From an uncultured bacterium (GTDB lineage Bacteria; Bipolaricaulota; Bipolaricaulia; RBG-16-55-9; DRJF01), in the NCBI GenBank assembly GCA_913053845.1, contig CAJXGD010000010.1, forward strand, positions 1-51,901: a stretch of 51,901 nt of DNA. Direction: 5' to 3'. The notes under the pieces are model-generated. The model saw only the letters and a list, made by a program, of their open reading frames with translations. It ran no database searches and was not told the origin of the DNA. Each line of letters begins with the position of its first letter. Position 1 is the stretch's first letter. The position numbers and the translations under genes were made by a program. Below, in pieces: positions 8,948 through 17,807 of the stretch.

Positions 8948-8976
8948 TTGACACCCCTGGAGCTGCTGATTATAAT
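8948..8976 (+). promoter_or_regulatory. Promoter of the nuo operon
   Basis: Consensus TTGACA (8948-8953), 17-bp spacer, consensus TATAAT (8971-8976). Transcription would start near 8983, giving a leader of about 20 nt before the nuoA ATG. It is back to back with the importer promoter. Confidence 0.85.
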
Positions 8977-9004
8977 CCCCACTTAGAAGGGGGCCTAGGC
9001 ACCT

Positions 9005-9361
9005 ATGGAACTTGGGTATCTGCCGATTCTGATTTATTTTTTGTTGGCGGTGGCGATCAGCACGCTGATTCTCTTCGTCAATCGCCTGCTGGGTCCCCGT
9101 CGGCCCACCCCAGGCAAGGCGGAAGCCTATGAATCCGGCATTCACCCTCAAGGCAACGCGCGCGGGCGTTTCCATATCCGTTATTATGTCATCGCTATGC
9201 TCTTCCTGCTCTTCGATTTGGAGATCGCCTTCATCTATCCCTGGGCGGTGCTCTACCGCCGACTGGGCCTGGGAGGCCTGCTGGAGATGCTGACCTTCCT
9301 GGTCATCCTGATGGTGGGCTATCTCTATGCCTGGAAGCGAGGTGCGCTCAAATGGGAGTAG
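9005..9361 (+). CDS. nuoA: NADH-quinone oxidoreductase subunit A
   Basis: Small membrane subunit of respiratory complex I, 118 residues with three membrane helices. The conserved family segment is clear: [44 protein letters not shown] (about residues 38-80), including the E-S-G loop that normally carries a cysteine (here I-H replaces the common C). It sits at the junction between the membrane arm and the quinone site. It is the first gene of an eight-gene operon and overlaps nuoB by 10 bp, so the two are probably translationally coupled. Confidence 0.96.
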   Translation: MELGYLPILIYFLLAVAISTLILFVNRLLGPRRPTPGKAEAYESGIHPQGNARGRFHIRYYVIAMLFLLFDLEIAFIYPWAVLYRRLGLGGLLEMLTFLVILMVGYLYAWKRGALKWE

Positions 9362-9876
9362 CCTCTCCGGTGGCAGACAGCCCTTTCCTGGTGGCCAAGC
9401 TGGAAGAGTTGATCAACTGGGGGCGCAAGCACTCCGTCTGGCCCATGACCTTCGGCCTGGCCTGCTGCGCCATCGAGATGATGGAGGCCGGAGCCTCCAG
9501 ATTCGATATGGCCCGCTTCGGCATGGAGGTCTTTCGCAACTCGCCGCGCCAGTCCGACCTGATGATCGTCGCCGGCCGGGTCAGTCAGAAGATGGGGCCG
9601 GTGCTCAAGCACCTCTACGATCAGATGCTCGAGCCCAAGTGGGTCATCGCCATGGGCGACTGCTCCTCCTCAGGGGGCATCTTCAATAACTATGCCATCA
9701 TTCAAGGCGTAGATAAGATCGTGCCGGTGGACGTCTACGTGGCCGGCTGCCCGCCCAGCCCGGATAACCTGCTCTACGGTCTGATCAAGCTTCAGGGAAA
9801 GATCGCCCGCGAGCATCCGCTGCATCCGGTGGCCCGCCAAGCCGACCTAAGAGAGCTCCTGGCCAAGGCGTCCTGA
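9352..9876 (+). CDS. nuoB: NADH-quinone oxidoreductase subunit B
   Basis: Peripheral subunit that holds the terminal Fe-S cluster N2, next to the quinone site, 174 residues. The four cluster ligands are visible: the adjacent pair in ACCAIEMM (about 41-42), one in GDCSSSGG, and one in [15 protein letters not shown]. The reading frame starts inside the end of nuoA. It is the only hydrophilic connecting-module subunit encoded here: the gene that follows is nuoH, where nuoC and nuoD would normally come. Confidence 0.97.
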   Translation: MGVASPVADSPFLVAKLEELINWGRKHSVWPMTFGLACCAIEMMEAGASRFDMARFGMEVFRNSPRQSDLMIVAGRVSQKMGPVLKHLYDQMLEPKWVIAMGDCSSSGGIFNNYAIIQGVDKIVPVDVYVAGCPPSPDNLLYGLIKLQGKIAREHPLHPVARQADLRELLAKAS

Positions 9877-9880
9877 ACCC

Positions 9881-10936
9881 ATGCCCTCAAACATCTCCCT
9901 CCTCGCGCTGGTGCTGATCACCATTGTCAAGGGCGCAGTCTTGATTGGTGCCCTACTGATGGCTTTTGCCTATGGCACTTGGCTGGAGCGCCGGCTGGTG
10001 GGACGTTTTCAGTTGCGGCTGGGCCCCAATCGCGTTGGTCCCTTGGGGCTGATGCAACCGATGGCTGACGGGGTGAAAGTAATTTTTAAGGAGGATTTTG
10101 TACCGGCTCAGGCTGACCGACTGGCTTACTGGCTAGCCCCGGCTCTGGTCGTGGCCGTCGCGCTGACCGCCTTTGCGGTCATCCCCTTCGGACCGCCCAG
10201 TGTGAAGTTGTTCGGCGTGCCGCTCTTCTATATCTCCAATGTCAATGTGGGCATTCTGCTCATTTTGGCGGTCACCTCCATCGGGGCCTACGGGGTGATC
10301 TTGGGCGGCTGGGCCTCTAATAGCAAGTATTCGCTGCTGGGCGGCCTGCGCTCCACGGCCCAACTGATCAGCTACGAGCTGGGGGTGGGGCTGGCCATCC
10401 TGGGGGTTATCCTGCTGGCCGGCACGCTGGAGCTGCCTCAGATAGTCGAGCAGCAGGCGGGCACCTGGTTCGGCTTTCTGCCCCGCTGGAATATCTTTTT
10501 GCAGCCCTTGGGATTCCTGCTCTACAGCATCGGCGCCCTCGCCGAGACCAACCGGGCCCCCTTCGATCTGCCCGAGGCCGAACAAGAGCTGACCACCGGC
10601 TATCAGACCGAATACGGCGGGATGAAGTCGGCCATGTTTTATATGGCCGAATACATCGACATCGTACTCGTCAGCTCCATCGCCACCCTGCTCTTCTTGG
10701 GCGGCTGGCAAGGGCCTTTCATCCAACAGCTCCCTGGTCTGGGTGTCCTGTGGTTCCTAGTGAAAGTGTTAGCCTTCGTCTTCATCTTCATCTGGCTGCG
10801 GGCCACCCTGCCGCGCATCCGCTACGATCAACTGATGGACTTGGGCTGGAAGGTCGTCCTGCCGCTGGCGCTGCTCAACCTGCTACTCACCGCGTTGATC
10901 GTCCTCATCTGGCCCTGGCTGGGAGGAGGAGGCTAA
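9881..10936 (+). CDS. nuoH: NADH-quinone oxidoreductase subunit H
   Basis: Membrane subunit forming most of the quinone chamber, 351 residues with eight or more helices. Signatures include ERRLVGRFQLRLGPNRVGPLGLMQPMADGVKVIFKED near the N-terminus and the charged loop ETNRAPFDLPEAEQELTTGYQTEYGGMKSAMFYMAEY near residues 225-260. These acidic residues connect quinone reduction to proton pumping in the family. The ATG lies 4 bp after the nuoB stop. Confidence 0.97.
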   Translation: MPSNISLLALVLITIVKGAVLIGALLMAFAYGTWLERRLVGRFQLRLGPNRVGPLGLMQPMADGVKVIFKEDFVPAQADRLAYWLAPALVVAVALTAFAVIPFGPPSVKLFGVPLFYISNVNVGILLILAVTSIGAYGVILGGWASNSKYSLLGGLRSTAQLISYELGVGLAILGVILLAGTLELPQIVEQQAGTWFGFLPRWNIFLQPLGFLLYSIGALAETNRAPFDLPEAEQELTTGYQTEYGGMKSAMFYMAEYIDIVLVSSIATLLFLGGWQGPFIQQLPGLGVLWFLVKVLAFVFIFIWLRATLPRIRYDQLMDLGWKVVLPLALLNLLLTALIVLIWPWLGGGG

Positions 10937-10938
10937 GC

Positions 10939-11445
10939 ATGGAACAGGTGCTCTTCTGGCTCATGGCCGTCGTGGCCGTAGTCTCCGCCCTGACGACGAT
11001 TAGCAGCCGCCGGCCGGTGCACAGCGCCCTGGCCTTTCTGGTCACTTTGCTCAGCCTGGCGGTGCTCTTCCTGCTGCTCAGCGCCCAGTTCGTGGCCGTG
11101 ATCCAGATCATCATCTATGCCGGGGCCATCTTGGTTTTGTTCCTCTTTGTCATCATGCTCCTGAACGCCCAAAGCGGTGAGGGGCCGCAAATCAAGCTGC
11201 CTTCTCAGCGACCCTTGGCCATCGCGTTGGCGTTGCTGCTCTTCGGGGGCTTGAGCTATCTGCTCTTGAGCAGCCCGCTGGGCGCGGCGCGCCCGCTGCC
11301 GGCCGGCATGGGGACGGTCCAAGCCGTGGGAGGCATACTCTTCAATCATTTTCTGTTGCCCTTTGAGGTGGCTTCAGTACTGCTCCTGGTCGGCGTCATC
11401 GGCGCGGTGGTGCTCACCGTGAAGGAGGACGAGCAACCCAAATGA
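10939..11445 (+). CDS. nuoJ: NADH-quinone oxidoreductase subunit J
   Basis: Membrane subunit of complex I, 168 residues, five helices. It starts [34 protein letters not shown], typical of NuoJ, and contains the conserved [26 protein letters not shown] with the pi-bulge region. I chose the ATG at 10939, just after the nuoH stop and preceded by GGAGGAGG; the frame stays open upstream inside nuoH, but that part is overlap, not gene. It overlaps nuoK by an ATGA. Confidence 0.95.
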   Translation: MEQVLFWLMAVVAVVSALTTISSRRPVHSALAFLVTLLSLAVLFLLLSAQFVAVIQIIIYAGAILVLFLFVIMLLNAQSGEGPQIKLPSQRPLAIALALLLFGGLSYLLLSSPLGAARPLPAGMGTVQAVGGILFNHFLLPFEVASVLLLVGVIGAVVLTVKEDEQPK

Positions 11446-11744
11446 TCCCCAGCATAGATTATCTGCTGCTCAGCGCGGCGCTCTTCAGCATCGGAGCGGC
11501 CGGGGCACTGCTGCGCCGCAACGCCCTGATCGTCTTCATCTCGATCGAGCTGATGCTCAACGCGGTGAACTTGAGCTTCGTGGCCTTCGCGCGGCAATTG
11601 GGCGATATGACCGGGCAAGTTTATGTTTTCTTCGTGCTGGTCGTTGCGGCGGCCGAGGTGGTGGTGGGCCTGGCCATCATCGTCAGTATCTATCGGACAC
11701 GGGCCAGCGTTGATGTGGATGATGCCGACAATTTGAGAGGCTAA
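11442..11744 (+). CDS. nuoK: NADH-quinone oxidoreductase subunit K
   Basis: Smallest Mrp-related membrane subunit, 100 residues, three helices, the standard length. It has the family core [31 protein letters not shown] with the two conserved glutamates of the E channel (Glu in SIELM, and Glu in [13 protein letters not shown]). The start overlaps the nuoJ stop (ATGA), implying translational coupling. Confidence 0.96.
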   Translation: MIPSIDYLLLSAALFSIGAAGALLRRNALIVFISIELMLNAVNLSFVAFARQLGDMTGQVYVFFVLVVAAAEVVVGLAIIVSIYRTRASVDVDDADNLRG

Positions 11745-11760
11745 AGGGGGCTAAGCAAGC

Positions 11761-13656
11761 TTGAGTTGGGTCTGGTTGGTGCCGGTTTTGCCATTGGTCG
11801 GTGCGCTGGTCAACGGCCTCTTCGGGCGGCATATCTCAAAACGTTGGGTGGGCTGGATCGGCTGCAGCTCGATAGGACTAGCGCTGATCGTCTCGCTAGG
11901 GGTGCTTTTGGACCTGCTCGCCCGCCCGGCCGGCCAGCAGCTTTTCATCCAGCCGCTCTTCGACTGGATGCTGGGGGCCCAGGTCGCTTTTCAGGTAGAC
12001 CCACTCTCGGCGCTGATGATCATCGTGGTCTCTGGCGTGGCCCTGCTTATCCACATCTATTCCATCGGCTATATGAGTGCTGATTCGGACTATTCGCGCT
12101 TCTTCAGTTGGCTCAATCTCTTCACCTTCTCGATGTTGCTGCTGGTGCTGGCCGATAATTTCCTGCTGCTCTTCGTCGGCTGGGAGCTGGTGGGCTTCTG
12201 CTCCTATCTGCTGATCGGCTTTTGGTTCCGGCGACCGGCGGCCGCTCGAGCAGCGAAAAAGGCCTTCATCGTCAATCGCATCGGCGACTGGGGTTTTCTC
12301 ATCGGGATCTTTTTGATCTACGTGACTTTTAATAGTTTTGACTATCAAACGGTCTTCAGCCAAGCTCCCGGCGCGCTGGTCCCCGGAGGGGCACTGGTCA
12401 CGGCGATCACCCTGCTGCTCTTCGCCGGTGCGGTGGGCAAGTCGGCGCAGATCCCCCTCTACGTCTGGCTGCCCGACGCCATGGAGGGTCCCACGCCCGT
12501 CTCGGCGCTCATCCATGCGGCGACCATGGTGACCGCCGGAGTCTACATGGTGGTGCGTGCGCACGCGCTCTATGCGCTGGCTCCGGTCTCGCTAGAGCTG
12601 GTGGCGATCATCGGCGCGGTGACCGCCCTCATCGCGGCGACCATCGCCTTGGTTCATAATGACTTAAAACGGGTGCTGGCCTACTCGACAATCAGCCAGT
12701 TGGGCTATATGTTCCTGGCCGCTGGCGTGGGAGCCTACTCAGCAGCCATCTTCCATCTGATGGGCAATGCCTTCATGAAGGCCCTGCTCTTCCTGGCCGC
12801 CGGCTCGGTGATGCACGCCCTGAGCGGCGAGACCGATATGCGCCTCATGGGAGGGCTCTATCCCAAACTGAAGACGACCGCGCGGACCTTCCTGATCGGG
12901 GCGTTGGCCATGTCCGGCATCCCGCCGCTGATCGGCTTCTTCAGCAAGGATCTGATTCTCTCTGAGACCTTTGCCAGGGGGCATCCGGTGCTCTATTTCA
13001 TCGGGCTCTTGACGGCCATCCTGACGGCCTTCTATCTGCTGCGTGCGGCCTTCCTCACCTTCTTCGGTCGCTCACGAGTCCGCAAAGAGCTCGAGCCCCA
13101 GGTCCACGAGTCCCCGCCGGTGATGCTCTGGCCGCTACGCGGTCTGGCGGCGCTCTCTGTGCTGGGTGGCGCGGTCTGGATCTCCGGCACTAACTTCACG
13201 CCCTTAGAAGGTTTCTTGCGCCCGGTCTTCGCCGACCTGCCGCTTAAGCCGGAAGCGGTGCCGGCCGCCTTGGGTGAGGGCTCGCTGCTCATCATCTCGG
13301 TGCTCGCCGCCTTAGTCGGTATCGCCATCGCCTGGTATCTCTATCTCACCCGTCCCAGCGCGGCCGACGCGCTGGCCCGGACCTTTAGGCCAGTCTACAC
13401 CCTATTGCGCCATAAATACTGGCTTGATGAGCTCTACGGGGCGCTCTTCGTGCGGCCCGGCATTCGCTTGGCCCGCTTCCTGGCGACCGTCTTTGAGCTG
13501 CGATTGTTGGACGGTCTGGTCAACGGTGTGGGTGGCTTGATCGACCGCTCGGGCGGCCTGCTGCGCCGAATTGAGACCGGCTACGTGCGGCAATATGCGG
13601 CGCTCTTTCTCCTGGGTGCTTTGGGGGTCTTGGCCTATCTTTTCCTGATGAGATGA
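11761..13656 (+). CDS. nuoL: NADH-quinone oxidoreductase subunit L
   Basis: Distal antiporter-like proton-pumping subunit, 631 residues, about 16 helices. It has the Proton_antipo N-terminal part and the core SAQIPLYVWLPDAMEGPTPVSALIHAATMVTAGVYMVVR, with pump residues such as Lys in GAVGKSAQ and the Glu of GWELVGFCSYLLIGFW. The C-terminal lateral helix region is present. The gene appears to start with TTG at 11761 (TTG AGT TGG), 16 bp after nuoK, behind AAAGGGGG; no ATG is available nearby in frame. Confidence 0.96.
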   Translation: MSWVWLVPVLPLVGALVNGLFGRHISKRWVGWIGCSSIGLALIVSLGVLLDLLARPAGQQLFIQPLFDWMLGAQVAFQVDPLSALMIIVVSGVALLIHIYSIGYMSADSDYSRFFSWLNLFTFSMLLLVLADNFLLLFVGWELVGFCSYLLIGFWFRRPAAARAAKKAFIVNRIGDWGFLIGIFLIYVTFNSFDYQTVFSQAPGALVPGGALVTAITLLLFAGAVGKSAQIPLYVWLPDAMEGPTPVSALIHAATMVTAGVYMVVRAHALYALAPVSLELVAIIGAVTALIAATIALVHNDLKRVLAYSTISQLGYMFLAAGVGAYSAAIFHLMGNAFMKALLFLAAGSVMHALSGETDMRLMGGLYPKLKTTARTFLIGALAMSGIPPLIGFFSKDLILSETFARGHPVLYFIGLLTAILTAFYLLRAAFLTFFGRSRVRKELEPQVHESPPVMLWPLRGLAALSVLGGAVWISGTNFTPLEGFLRPVFADLPLKPEAVPAALGEGSLLIISVLAALVGIAIAWYLYLTRPSAADALARTFRPVYTLLRHKYWLDELYGALFVRPGIRLARFLATVFELRLLDGLVNGVGGLIDRSGGLLRRIETGYVRQYAALFLLGALGVLAYLFLMR

Positions 13657-13681
13657 AAAAAACACTAAAGGAGCCTCAGCG

Positions 13682-15271
13682 ATGAGTTTTCCGATTCTGA
13701 GCCTGATCGTCTTCCTGCCGGCCGCCGGGGCGCTGCTCATCGGCCTGCTGGACCGAGGGCAGGAGCGCCTGATTCGCACCGTGGCCCTGGGGGCCAGCTT
13801 GTCGGTTTTCGCACTGGCCGTAGTGCTTTTCTTCGCCTACGACGGCGCGCGCGGCGGGATGCAGTTCGTGGAGCAGGCTCCTTGGGTACCTCAGCTGGGC
13901 ATCGGCTATCACCTGGGCCTCGACGGCATCTCTCTCTTGCTCCTCCTGCTGACCGGCTTCATCGTGCCCCTGGCGCTGCTGGCTCCCTGGGAGGCGATTA
14001 CCGAGCGCGTCAAGACTTTTTCCATCATGGTGTTGCTACTGGAGACGGCGGTCATCGGCGTTTTCCTGTCGCTGGATCTGGTGCTCTTCTACGTTTTCTG
14101 GGAAAGTATGCTGATCCCGATGTATTTTATCATCGGCATCTGGGGCACCCCCAAGGCTGGACCGGCAGCGCTCAAGTTCCTGCTTTATACCATGGCCGGC
14201 AGCGTCTTCATGCTCATCGCCATCATCGCCCTCTACTTTCTCAGTGGCCCTCTCGGAGGGCGCAGCTTCGACCTGATCACCTTGCAGAGCCTGACGCCCG
14301 GTTGGTCGCTGGCCCTGCAGGTGCCACTCTTCCTAGCTTTTACCATCGCTTTCGCGGTTAAAGTGCCGCTCTGGCCCTTCCATAGCTGGCTGCCGGCGGC
14401 CTACACCGAGGCGCCCACGACGGGCACAGTGCTGCTGGCCGCACTGCTCTCCAAGGCCGGCATCTATGGCTTTATTCGCTTCGCCTATCCACTCTTCCCC
14501 CAGGCGGCCGCCCTGTTTACCCCCTGGTTGATGGGTCTGGCACTCATCGGGGTGATCTATGGCGCGCTGGTCGCCGCCGCTCAGCGGGACTTGAAGCGTT
14601 TGGTGGCCTATTCCAGCATCTCGCACCTGGGGCTTGTCCTGTTGGGTGTCTTCGCTCTCAGCCCCATCAGCCTCTCAGGCAGCACCTTGCAGATGGTCAA
14701 TCATGGCATCATCGTCGCCGCGCTCTTCTGGGCGGTGGCCGCCATCTCTGGGCGGGCCGGCGGGGCGCGCACCCTCGATGACTTCGGCGGGCTAATGCGC
14801 CCCATGCCGCGCCTGGCCGCGCTCTTTACCGTCTTCATGCTGGCTGCGATCGCCCTGCCCGGCACCAACGGCTTCGTGGGCGAGTTCATGATCCTGCTGG
14901 GGACCTTTACTCAGCATCGGGTCTATGCCATCATCGGCGCGGCCACCGTCATCTTGACGGCCATCTACATGCTCTGGATGACCCAGCGGGTTTTTCACGA
15001 AGAGCCTCGCTCGCAAAAGCATTTTGCCGACCTGCGTCCACGTGAGGTTGCCTTGCTCATCCCGCTGGTGCTGGTTATTTTTTGGATTGGCATCTACCCC
15101 AAGCCCTTCTTGGGCCGCTTGAACAGCTCGGTCCAGCAGATAGTCAGGCAGAGCTCGGTGCAAGTGCAGACCGGCTATGATCTGCTGCGCTCGCAGGTGT
15201 ACAGGTTGACCCGTTCGCAGGTCAACGGTCCTGCACCTGCCAACCTTCGTCCAGGAGGTCGTCCCCGATGA
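13682..15271 (+). CDS. nuoM: NADH-quinone oxidoreductase subunit M
   Basis: Antiporter-like proton-pumping subunit, 529 residues, about 14 helices. Family signatures include FYVFWESMLIPMYFIIGIWG (conserved Glu) and KVPLWPFHSWLPAAYTEAPTTGTVLLAALLSKAGIYGFIR (conserved Lys and His). The ATG at 13682 follows an AGGAGCCTC site 25 bp after nuoL. The stop overlaps nuoN by 4 bp. Confidence 0.97.
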   Translation: MSFPILSLIVFLPAAGALLIGLLDRGQERLIRTVALGASLSVFALAVVLFFAYDGARGGMQFVEQAPWVPQLGIGYHLGLDGISLLLLLLTGFIVPLALLAPWEAITERVKTFSIMVLLLETAVIGVFLSLDLVLFYVFWESMLIPMYFIIGIWGTPKAGPAALKFLLYTMAGSVFMLIAIIALYFLSGPLGGRSFDLITLQSLTPGWSLALQVPLFLAFTIAFAVKVPLWPFHSWLPAAYTEAPTTGTVLLAALLSKAGIYGFIRFAYPLFPQAAALFTPWLMGLALIGVIYGALVAAAQRDLKRLVAYSSISHLGLVLLGVFALSPISLSGSTLQMVNHGIIVAALFWAVAAISGRAGGARTLDDFGGLMRPMPRLAALFTVFMLAAIALPGTNGFVGEFMILLGTFTQHRVYAIIGAATVILTAIYMLWMTQRVFHEEPRSQKHFADLRPREVALLIPLVLVIFWIGIYPKPFLGRLNSSVQQIVRQSSVQVQTGYDLLRSQVYRLTRSQVNGPAPANLRPGGRPR

Positions 15272-16737
15272 CCACGAGCGATCTAATCGCGCTATCGCCC
15301 GAACTGATCGTCACCGTACTGGCTCTGTTGGTCCTAGTGCTTGATCTCTTCTTGCCGCCGGAGCGAAAGGCCTGGCTCAGTAGGATCAGCTTGCTGGGTC
15401 TACTGGCTGCTCTAGTGGCCAACGCCCTCATCCATGAGCCGAACCCTCAGGCCTGGCAAGGGATGCTCGCTTCAGACGCCATCTCAGGTTATTTCAATTT
15501 CGTCATGTTGCTGATCGCGGCGCTCAGCCTAATGCTTTCGTCAGATTATCTTCAGCGACAGGGGCTGGAGCGCGGTGAGTACTACGCCTTGCTGCTCACC
15601 TCGACCTTGGGTGCGATGCTGATGGGCTCCAGCGCAGACCTGCTGATGGTCTTCCTCGGCCTGGAGACCCTCTCCATCCCGCTCTATATCTTATCGGGAT
15701 TCGCCCGCGGCCAGAGCCGCTCTCAAGAGGCCAGCCTGAAATACTTCCTGCTAGGCGCTTTTTCCAGCGCCGTCTTTCTCTATGGCATCGCGCTGGTCTA
15801 TGGGGCGACCGGCACGACCAATCTGGCCGCTCTGAGTCAGCAGTTGGGCACCATGAGCGCCAGTCCACTCTTGTTGGCTGGAGCGGGCCTCTTGCTCGTC
15901 GGCCTGGGCTTCAAAGCCGCAGCCGTGCCCTTTCATACCTGGGCGCCCGACGTCTATGAGGGCGCGCCCACCTCGGTGACCGCTTTCATGGCGGTGATGG
16001 CCAAGGCCGGGGCCTTCGGTGCGCTCCTGCGGGTCTTCATGCTGGCCTTGCCCCAGCAGTCTCAACTGGCCTCCGATTGGGGTCTGCTGGTCGGCGTGCT
16101 GGCCGCCTTGACCATGATCCTGGGCAATTTCGTCGCCTTGGTGCAGCTCGATCTCAAACGTATGATGGCCTATTCCAGCATCGCCCACGCGGGCTACTTG
16201 TTAGTGGCCGTAGCCGTCTCGGCCGCCGGGGGGGAGACGGCGGGGCTGGCGACCTCCAGCCTGCTCTTCTATCTATTAGCCTATACTTTTATGACCTTAG
16301 GGGCCTTCGGCGTCCTGCTGCTCTTGGAGCGTCAGGGGGAGAACCTGGCACTCAATGATCTGGCCGGTCTAGCTCTACGTCACCCGTTAGCCTCGGCGGC
16401 GATGGCGCTCTTCATGATCTCGATGGCCGGCTTGCCGCCTACGGCCGGCTTCTTCGCCAAGTTCTACGTCTTCAGTGCCGCTCTCTCGGCGGGCAATTTG
16501 GGGCTGGTGCTGGCCTTAATCGGCGTGCTGACCAGTGTGGTCTCGGTCTATTATTACTTGAGGGTAGTCTATTATCTCTACATGCGCCCGGCGGCGGTCG
16601 AGCGGCCGATCTATGCTTCGAGCAGCTGGGCCACCGCTGCGCTGGTCATCGCCGCCTTGGGGGTGCTGGTCTTGGGCATCCTGCCCGCACCTGTCTTCGC
16701 TTGGACCCAGCAGGCACTGGCACTGGTGTTACCTTGA
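15268..16737 (+). CDS. nuoN: NADH-quinone oxidoreductase subunit N
   Basis: Antiporter-like proton-pumping subunit, 489 residues, about 14 helices. The core GFKAAAVPFHTWAPDVYEGAPTSVTAFMAVMAKAGAFGALLR and the earlier GLETLSIPLYILSGF identify NuoN. The ATG overlaps the nuoM stop (ATGA), preceded by AGGAGG. It is the last gene of the operon; no nuoC, nuoD or nuoI follows, and the next 116 bp hold no strong terminator that I can see. Confidence 0.97.
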   Translation: MTTSDLIALSPELIVTVLALLVLVLDLFLPPERKAWLSRISLLGLLAALVANALIHEPNPQAWQGMLASDAISGYFNFVMLLIAALSLMLSSDYLQRQGLERGEYYALLLTSTLGAMLMGSSADLLMVFLGLETLSIPLYILSGFARGQSRSQEASLKYFLLGAFSSAVFLYGIALVYGATGTTNLAALSQQLGTMSASPLLLAGAGLLLVGLGFKAAAVPFHTWAPDVYEGAPTSVTAFMAVMAKAGAFGALLRVFMLALPQQSQLASDWGLLVGVLAALTMILGNFVALVQLDLKRMMAYSSIAHAGYLLVAVAVSAAGGETAGLATSSLLFYLLAYTFMTLGAFGVLLLLERQGENLALNDLAGLALRHPLASAAMALFMISMAGLPPTAGFFAKFYVFSAALSAGNLGLVLALIGVLTSVVSVYYYLRVVYYLYMRPAAVERPIYASSSWATAALVIAALGVLVLGILPAPVFAWTQQALALVLP

Positions 16738-16853
16738 TAGACTACTATCATCAACTGACTGAGACAAGGAGATAAGCTTCGATTTCAGTAAAGATCACCT
16801 AAATAAGATAAATCGTTATTGAACTCGTTTGGCTATTCTCAAGAAGCTATCGG

Positions 16854-17060
16854 TTACGGCTCGATCTCGAAGAGTTCATCGAACTGCGCTTCCAAGAGCC
16901 GACAGACGTTTTGGGTCGTCTGAGGCGAAGTGGACTTACGCCGGTTCTCCACGTCAGTCCACCACTGACGCGAAAGCCCTAGCTCCTCAGCTAAAGCCTT
17001 GGCGGTGTAACCTCGTTTGGCGCGCAGAATCTTCAGAGTCGCTTTGGTCCAGATGCGCAC
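16854..17060 (-). CDS. Small XRE-type helix-turn-helix regulator
   Basis: A 68-residue DNA-binding protein made almost entirely of one Cro/C1-type HTH: LKILRAKRGYTAKALAEELGLSRQWWTDVENRRKSTSPQTTQNVCRLLEAQFDELFEIEP. The ending DELFEIE is common in single-domain XRE regulators. The start is uncertain: a GTG at 17060 is the only start codon in frame, a stop lies 12 nt upstream, and the nearest good ribosome site (AAGGAGGT) is further up in another frame, so the 5' end may have been altered. It is divergent from a secreted-protein gene and may control the shared region. Confidence 0.75.
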   Translation of the reverse strand: MRIWTKATLKILRAKRGYTAKALAEELGLSRQWWTDVENRRKSTSPQTTQNVCRLLEAQFDELFEIEP

Positions 17061-17123
17061 CGTGGGCCGATGCTAGACCGGACTATCGCCAACCTCCTTA
17101 TAGACACTTTTGACTTCTAACTG

Positions 17124-17134
17124 ACACTCAGTGT
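17124..17134. promoter_or_regulatory. Short inverted repeat between divergent XRE and secreted-protein genes
   Basis: ACACT-C-AGTGT, a perfect 5-bp inverted repeat. It lies inside a possible plus-strand promoter: TTGACT (17110-17115) and TAAGGT follow at near-normal spacing. An operator for the XRE protein is a reasonable guess only; a repeat this short occurs by chance. Confidence 0.3.
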
Positions 17135-17158
17135 AAGGTATGTGCCGAGGTGATTATC

Positions 17159-17758
17159 GTGCAAAGAACCATACTTATCGCTGTCCTACTGGCCATTCTG
17201 GGCCTAGGCTTTGTCTTGGGTGGGGTTGGCAGTCCACCACAACGGGCTTTAGCAGCCACAACGGGCTTCAGCAACTCCTCCGCTGAGCCCTGCAAGAACG
17301 TGGCGACGATTATCGGTAGTGAACAAATACTAAAGGAGCTCGTCGGAGCAGGGGTTGGAAGTACTGACCCTCACCTCTATCTAGCAGCCTGGTGTCAAGC
17401 TACAGTCCAGGGGACGGTCAAGGCAACCAAGTATGAGAAGAGTGACGGTGACTGGCACGTCCTGATCAAGCCTACCCAAACAAAGCTCGCCGGCCAGGAC
17501 ATGGACTTACGCAAGGGGTGCGCTGCGGCGGCCAGCGTGCTCAACCATCGCAAGCTCTCACCCGAAGACTTCCATTCTACCGATCTGCTCTTGCTGGAGA
17601 CGCACTCCGACAAGTTAAAGTTTAAGGTAGGAGATAAGATCAGCGGTTGGGGCGCGTGGGTCTATGACAATGACTCAGCGGATTTACAGGCCATGCTTGA
17701 CGGTCAGCCGCTAGGACCTGAGCGTGGTCATCACTGTGAGATTCACCCGTTCATCTAG
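17159..17758 (+). CDS. Secreted protein of unknown function with C-terminal HxxEIHP motif
   Basis: An exported protein of about 199 residues, unrecognised at family level. The N-terminus is a signal peptide (VQRTILIAVLLAILGLGFVLGGVGSPP to about RALAA). The mature part has cysteine residues at spaced positions (SAEPCKN, AAWCQA, RKGCAAA, HHCEIHP) that could form disulfides. It has a WHVLIKP strand and ends HHCEIHPFI. Small secreted or nuclease-like proteins often end with a W/H-x-E-[IL]-HP segment, which may bind metal; this is only a resemblance. I prefer the GTG at 17159, with GAGG at 17147-17150, over the GTG at 17150. It faces away from the XRE gene. Confidence 0.7.
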   Translation: MQRTILIAVLLAILGLGFVLGGVGSPPQRALAATTGFSNSSAEPCKNVATIIGSEQILKELVGAGVGSTDPHLYLAAWCQATVQGTVKATKYEKSDGDWHVLIKPTQTKLAGQDMDLRKGCAAAASVLNHRKLSPEDFHSTDLLLLETHSDKLKFKVGDKISGWGAWVYDNDSADLQAMLDGQPLGPERGHHCEIHPFI

Positions 17759-17807
17759 GACGAGTAGTTGATAGCAATTCTGCATTCTAACGTTTAGTGT
17801 GCACCTG

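Noticed and set aside
10750..10938. N-terminal extension of nuoJ
   Set aside because: It lies inside nuoH and is absent from NuoJ proteins; the ATG at 10939 has a good ribosome site.
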